From the NCBI GenBank assembly GCA_026874595.1, contig CM049306.1, forward strand, positions 61,574,019 to 61,638,018: 64,000 nucleotides of DNA, given 5' to 3'. Positions 60,100-64,000 of the stretch are shown here, piece by piece; the first letter of the stretch is position 1; each line of letters begins with the position of its first letter. Below the pieces are notes generated by a model. That model was given only the letters and a program-made list of their open reading frames with translations. It was not told the origin of the DNA and ran no database searches. The stretch is from Sipunculus nudus. Taxonomy: Eukaryota; Annelida; Sipuncula; Golfingiida; Sipunculidae. The translations under genes were made by a program, and so were the position numbers.

Positions 60100-63000
60100 G
60101 GGGGGGGGCTGCTGTCCTGTGTTTTCTTATGTGTGAAAAGGTAGGGGGCGGACTGCTGTTTTGTGCTTGCGTATGTGTGCCTGTGTGTAAAGGTGGGGGG
60201 GGGGGGGCTTCTTCTCCTGTGTGTGCGTATGTGTGTAAAGGTAGGGAATGGACTGCTGTCCTGTGTGTGCGTATGTGTGAAAAGGTAGGGGGCGGACTGC
60301 TGTTTTGTGCTTGCGTATGTGTGCCTGTGTGTAAAGGAAGGGGGCTGACTGCTGTCCTGCGTGTGCGTATGTGTGAAAAGGTAGGGGGCGGACTGCTGTC
60401 TTGTGCTTGCGTATGTGTGCCTGTGTGTAAAGGAAGGGGGCTGACTGCTGTCCTGCGTGTGCGTATGTGTGTAAAGGTAGGGGGCGGACTGTTGTCCTGT
60501 GCGTGCGTATGTGTGTAAATGTAAGGGGCGGACTGTTCCCTCTGCGTGCGTATGTGTGTAAAGGTCAGGAGGACTGCTGTCTTGTGCTTGCGTTTGTGTG
60601 CCTATGTGTAAAGGAACGGGGCTGACTGCTGTCCTACGTGTGCGTATATGTGCCTGTGTGTAAAGGTAGGGGCGGACTGCTGTCCTGTGCGAGCGTATGT
60701 GTGTAAAGAAAGGGGTTGGACTGCTGTCCTATGTGTGCGTATATGTGCCTGTGTGTAAAGGTAGGGGCGGACTGCTGTCCTGTGCGAGCGTATGCGTGTA
60801 AAGAAAGGGGTTGGACTGCTGTCCTATGTGTGCGTATATGTGCCTGTGTGTAAAGGTAGGGGCGGACTGCTGTCCTGTGCGTGCGTATGTGTGTAAAGAA
60901 AGGGGGTGGACTGCTGTCCTATGTGTGCGTATATGTGCCTGTGTGTAAAGGAAGCGGCGGGCTGCTGTCCTGTGCGTGCGAATGTGTGTAAAGAAAGGGG
61001 GCTAACTGCTGTCCTGCGTGTGCGGATGAGTGTAAAGGTAGGGACGGACTGCTGTCCTGTGCGTGCGTATGTGTATAAAGAAAGGGGTATGACTGCTGTC
61101 CTGTGTGTGCGTATGTGTGTAAAGGTAGGGGATGGACTGCTGTCCTACGTTTGCGTATATGTGCATGTGTGTAAAGGTAGGGGCGGACTGCTGTCCTGTG
61201 CGTGCGTATGTGTGTAAAGGAAGCGGCGGGCTGCTGTCCTGTGCGTGCGAATGTGTGTAAAGAAAGGGGGCTAACTGCTGTCCTGCGTGTGCGGATGAGT
61301 GTAAAGGTAGGGACGGACTGCTGTCCTGTGCGTGCGTATGTGTGTAAAGGTTGAAGGCGGACTGCTGTCTTGTGTGTGCGTATGTGTGTAAAGGTAGGGG
61401 GTGGACTGCTGTCCTACGTTTGCGTATATGTGCATGTGTGTAAAGGTAGGGGCGGACTGCTGTCCTGTGCGTGCGTATGTGTGTAAAGGTAGGGGATGGA
61501 CTGCTGTCCTACGTGTGCGTATATGTGCATGTGTGTAAAGGTAGGGGGTGGACTGCTGTCCTACGTGTGCGTATATGTGCATGTGTGTAAAGGTAGGGGC
61601 GGACTGCTGTCCTGTGCGTGCGTATGTGTTAAAAGGTAGGGGATGGACTGCTGTCCTGTGTGTGCGTATGTGTGAAAAGGTAGGGGGCGGACTGCTGTTT
61701 TGTGCTTGCTTATGTGTGCCTGTGTGTAAAGGTGGGGGGGGGGACTGCTGTCCTGTGTGTGCGTATGTGTGTAAAGGTAAGGGGCGGACTGCTGTTTTGT
61801 GCTTGCGTATGTGTGCCTGTCTGTTAAGGTGGGGGTGGGGGGTGGGGGGGGGGGGGGGAGGATGGACTGCTGTCCTGTGTTTTCTTATGTGTGAAAAGGT
61901 AGGAGGCGGACTGCTGTTTTGTGCTTGCGTATGTGTGCCTGTGTGTTAAGGTGGGGGGGGGGGGGGGGAGGATGGACTGCTGTCCTGTGTTTTCTTATGT
62001 GTGAAAAGGTAGGAGGCGGACTGCTGTTTTGTGCTTGCGTATGTGTGCCTGTGTGTTAAGGTGGGGGGGGGGGGGGGTGGACTGCTGTCCTGTGTTTTCT
62101 TATGTGTGAAAAGGTAGGGGGCGGACTGCTGTTTTGTGCTTGCGTATGTGTGCCTGTGTGTAAAGGTGGGGGGGGGGGGGTTCTTCTCCTGTGTGTGCGT
62201 ATGTGTGTAAAGGTAGGGAATGGACTGCTGTCCTGTGTGTGCGTATGTGTGAAAAGGTAGGGGGCGGACTGCTGTTTTGTGCTTGCGTATGTGTGCCTGT
62301 GTGTAAAGGAAGGGGGCTGACTGCTGTCCTGCGTGTGCGTATGTGTGAAAAGGTAGGGGGCGGACTGCTGTCTTGTGCTTGCGTATGTGTGCCTGTGTGT
62401 AAAGGAAGGGGGCTGACTGCTGTCCTGCGTGTGCGTATGTGTGTAAATGTAAGGGGCGGACTGTTCCCTCTGCGTGCGTATGTGTGTAACGGTCAGGAGG
62501 ACTGCTGTCTTGTGCTTGCGTTTGTGTGCCTATGTGTAAAGGAACGGGGCTGACTGCTGTCCTACGTGTGCGTATATGTGCCTGTGTGTAAAGGTAGGGG
62601 CGGACTGCTGTCCTGTGCGAGCGTATGTGTGTAAAGAAAGGGGTTGGACTGCTGTCCTATGTGTGCGTATATGTGCCTGTGTGTAAAGGTAGGGGCGGAC
62701 TGCTGTCCTGTGCGTGCGTATGTGTGTAAAGAAAGGGGGTGGACTGCTGTCCTATGTGTGCGTATATGTGCCTGTGTGTAAAGGAAGCGGCGGGCTGCTG
62801 TCCTGTGCGTGCGAATGTGTGTAAAGAAAGGGGGCTAACTGCTGTCCTGCGTGTGCGGATGAGTGTAAAGGTAGGGACGGACTGCTGTCCTGTGCGTGCG
62901 TATGTGTGTAAAGAAAGGGGTATGACTGCCGTCCTGTGTGTGCGTATGTGTGTAAAGGTAGGGGATGGACTGCTGTCCTACGTTTGCGTATATGTGCATG

Positions 63001-64000
63001 TGTGTAAAGGTAGGGGCGGACTGCTGTCCTGTGCGTGCGTATGTGTGTAAAGGAAGCGGCGGGCTGCTGTCCTGTGCGTGCGAATGTGTGTAAAGAAAGG
63101 GGGCTAACTGCTGTCCTGCGTGTGCGGATGAGTGTAAAGGTAGGGACGGACTGCTGTCCTGTGCGTGCGTATGTGTGTAAAGGTTGAAGGCGGACTGCTG
63201 TCTTGTGTGTGCGTATGTGTGTAAAGGTAGGGGGTGGACTGCTGTCCTACGTTTGCGTATATGTGCATGTGTGTAAAGGTAGGGGCGGACTGCTGTCCTG
63301 TGCGTGCGTATGTGTGTAAAGGTAGGGGATGGACTGCTGTCCTACGTGTGCGTATATGTGCATGTGTGTAAAGGTAGGGGGTGGACTGCTGTCCTACGTG
63401 TGCGTATATGTGCATGTGTGTAAAGGTAGGGGCGGACTGCTGTCCTGTGCGTGCGTATGTGTTAAAAGGTAGGGGATGGACTGCTGTCCTGTGTGTGCGT
63501 ATGTGTGAAAAGGTAGGGGGCGGACTGCTGTTTTGTGCTTGCTTATGTGTGCCTGTGTGTAAAGGTGGGGGGGGGGGGACTGCTGTCCTGTGTGTGCGTA
63601 TGTGTGTAAAGGTAGGGGGTGGACTGCTGTCCTACGTGTGCGTATATGTGCATGTGTGTAAAGGTAGGGGCGGACTGCTGTCCTGTGCGTGCGTATGTGT
63701 TAAAAGGTAGGGGATGGACTGCTGTCCTGTGTGTGCGTATGTGTGAAAAGGTAGGGGGCGGACTGCTGTTTTGTGCTTGCTTATGTGTGCCTGTGTGTAA
63801 AGGTGGGGGGGGGACTGCTGTCCTGTGTGTGCGTATGTGTGTAAAGGTAAGGGGCGGACTGCTGTTTTGTGCTTGCGTATGTGTGCCTGTCTGTTAAGGT
63901 GGGGGTGGGGGGTGGGGGGGGGGGGGGAGGATGGACTGCTGTCCTGTGTTTTCTTATGTGTGAAAAGGTAGGAGGCGGACTGCTGTTTTGTGCTTGCGTA
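60100..64000 (+). repeat. ~1.9 kb third-order duplication
   Basis: The TAGGGAATGGACTGCTGTCC variant at about 60242 recurs at 62215. The paired GCGGATGAG variants at 61003 and 61267 recur at 62828 and 63102, and GTGTTAAAAGGTAG at about 61627 recurs at 63460. Offsets of 1.83-1.98 kb differ because one copy lacks a few 51 bp units. Confidence 0.8.
63381..63856 (+). repeat. 238 bp tandem duplication at the right edge
   Basis: The run of variants that includes GTGTTAAAAGGTAG, TTGTGCTTGCTTATG and a G-run unit is repeated directly, the first copy from 63381 and the second from 63619, nearly identical apart from G-run length. Confidence 0.85.

Larger units (their letters stand above)
42017..64000 (+). 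repeat. 22 kb minisatellite, ~44 bp unit, continuing past the window
   Basis: The basic unit is GTGTGCGTATGTGTGTAAAG, then GTAGGGGGC.GACTGCTGTCC plus two to four bases, 44 bp in the commonest form. Roughly 480-500 units follow from the length. Variants include a 51 bp form with TATATGTGCCTGTGTGTAAA, an AAAGAAAGGGG form, a GTTTTCTTATGTGTGAAAAG form, a TTGCTAGCGTATGTATTCCT form and a form with long G runs. The plus strand is strongly G/T-rich. All frames inside are repeat artefacts: plus-strand frames are Cys/Val-rich and stop at TAAAG, and minus-strand frames are Thr/His/Pro-rich. The first units (42017-42120) are degenerate, as usual at an array edge. Confidence 0.97.
56482..64000 (+). repeat. 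Second-order repeat, copy 2 (open at right edge)
   Basis: Follows copy 1 in unit-variant order from about 56482 to 61950, then departs into a secondary duplication near 62100. It is cut by the window end. Confidence 0.75.

Noticed and set aside
42019-64000. Dozens of 60-340 codon frames, Cys/Val-rich on plus and Thr/His/Pro-rich on minus
   Set aside because: They are translations of the 44 bp minisatellite in rotating frames, with variable G runs and indels between neighbouring copies. The minus consensus simply lacks stops. No start context, splice sites or domain.
42017-64000. CRISPR-like array
   Set aside because: There are no unique spacers. The whole unit repeats, the setting is a eukaryotic genome and the units vary gradually, which is a minisatellite.

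Overview
The window is eukaryotic nuclear DNA, AT-rich and mostly non-coding. It has many simple repeats, tRNA-derived SINE copies, short inverted-repeat (MITE-like) elements and no long open reading frame outside a tandem array. The repeat content points to a marine invertebrate, most likely a mollusc: SINEs with a ...TCCGGTTTCCTCTACCTCC... type body, and a GACGGACGGAC...CGCCGGAC tract followed by a TAGCTCAG/CTGAGCTA hairpin. This is an inference from family resemblance, not a species identification. No bacterial operon, rRNA gene, functional tRNA gene, CRISPR array or complete protein gene was found.

Layout. 1-42 kb is intergenic or intronic sequence. Its main items are a SINE (2.9 kb); a ~1 kb array of a self-complementary TTGGTT...AACCAA unit split by a second SINE (3.3-4.35 kb); ~330-350 bp tandem repeats (10.5-11.96 kb); a cluster of degraded inverted-repeat elements (14.6-16.3 kb); MITE-like elements at 26.7 and 31.9 kb, the latter with TTA target duplications and GGCC ends as in PIF/Harbinger; a foldback element with a telomere-like TTAGGG core (36.3-36.7 kb); and a 2.1 kb long-terminal-inverted-repeat transposon (39.85-41.94 kb). 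A few short, GC-richer islands (1.0, 15.5, 18.1, 30.9, 34.6 and 40.1 kb) read like exons or fossil coding fragments. None could be assigned to a family with confidence.

42.0-64.0 kb is one uninterrupted minisatellite with a ~44 bp unit that continues past the right edge. It starts about 75 bp from the end of the 2.1 kb transposon. The left part is fairly uniform. The right part is a mosaic of unit variants, including a class with runs of up to 22 G, arranged in nested duplications of about 0.24, 0.74, 1.9 and 8.4 kb. The many open frames in this block come from the repeat: 44 is not divisible by 3 and the minus-strand consensus has no stop codon in any frame. They should not be read as genes.

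No set of genes here works together as a system. The features most worth following are structural: the hierarchical minisatellite, the palindromic-unit array, the telomere-like core inside a foldback element, and the transposon next to the array.
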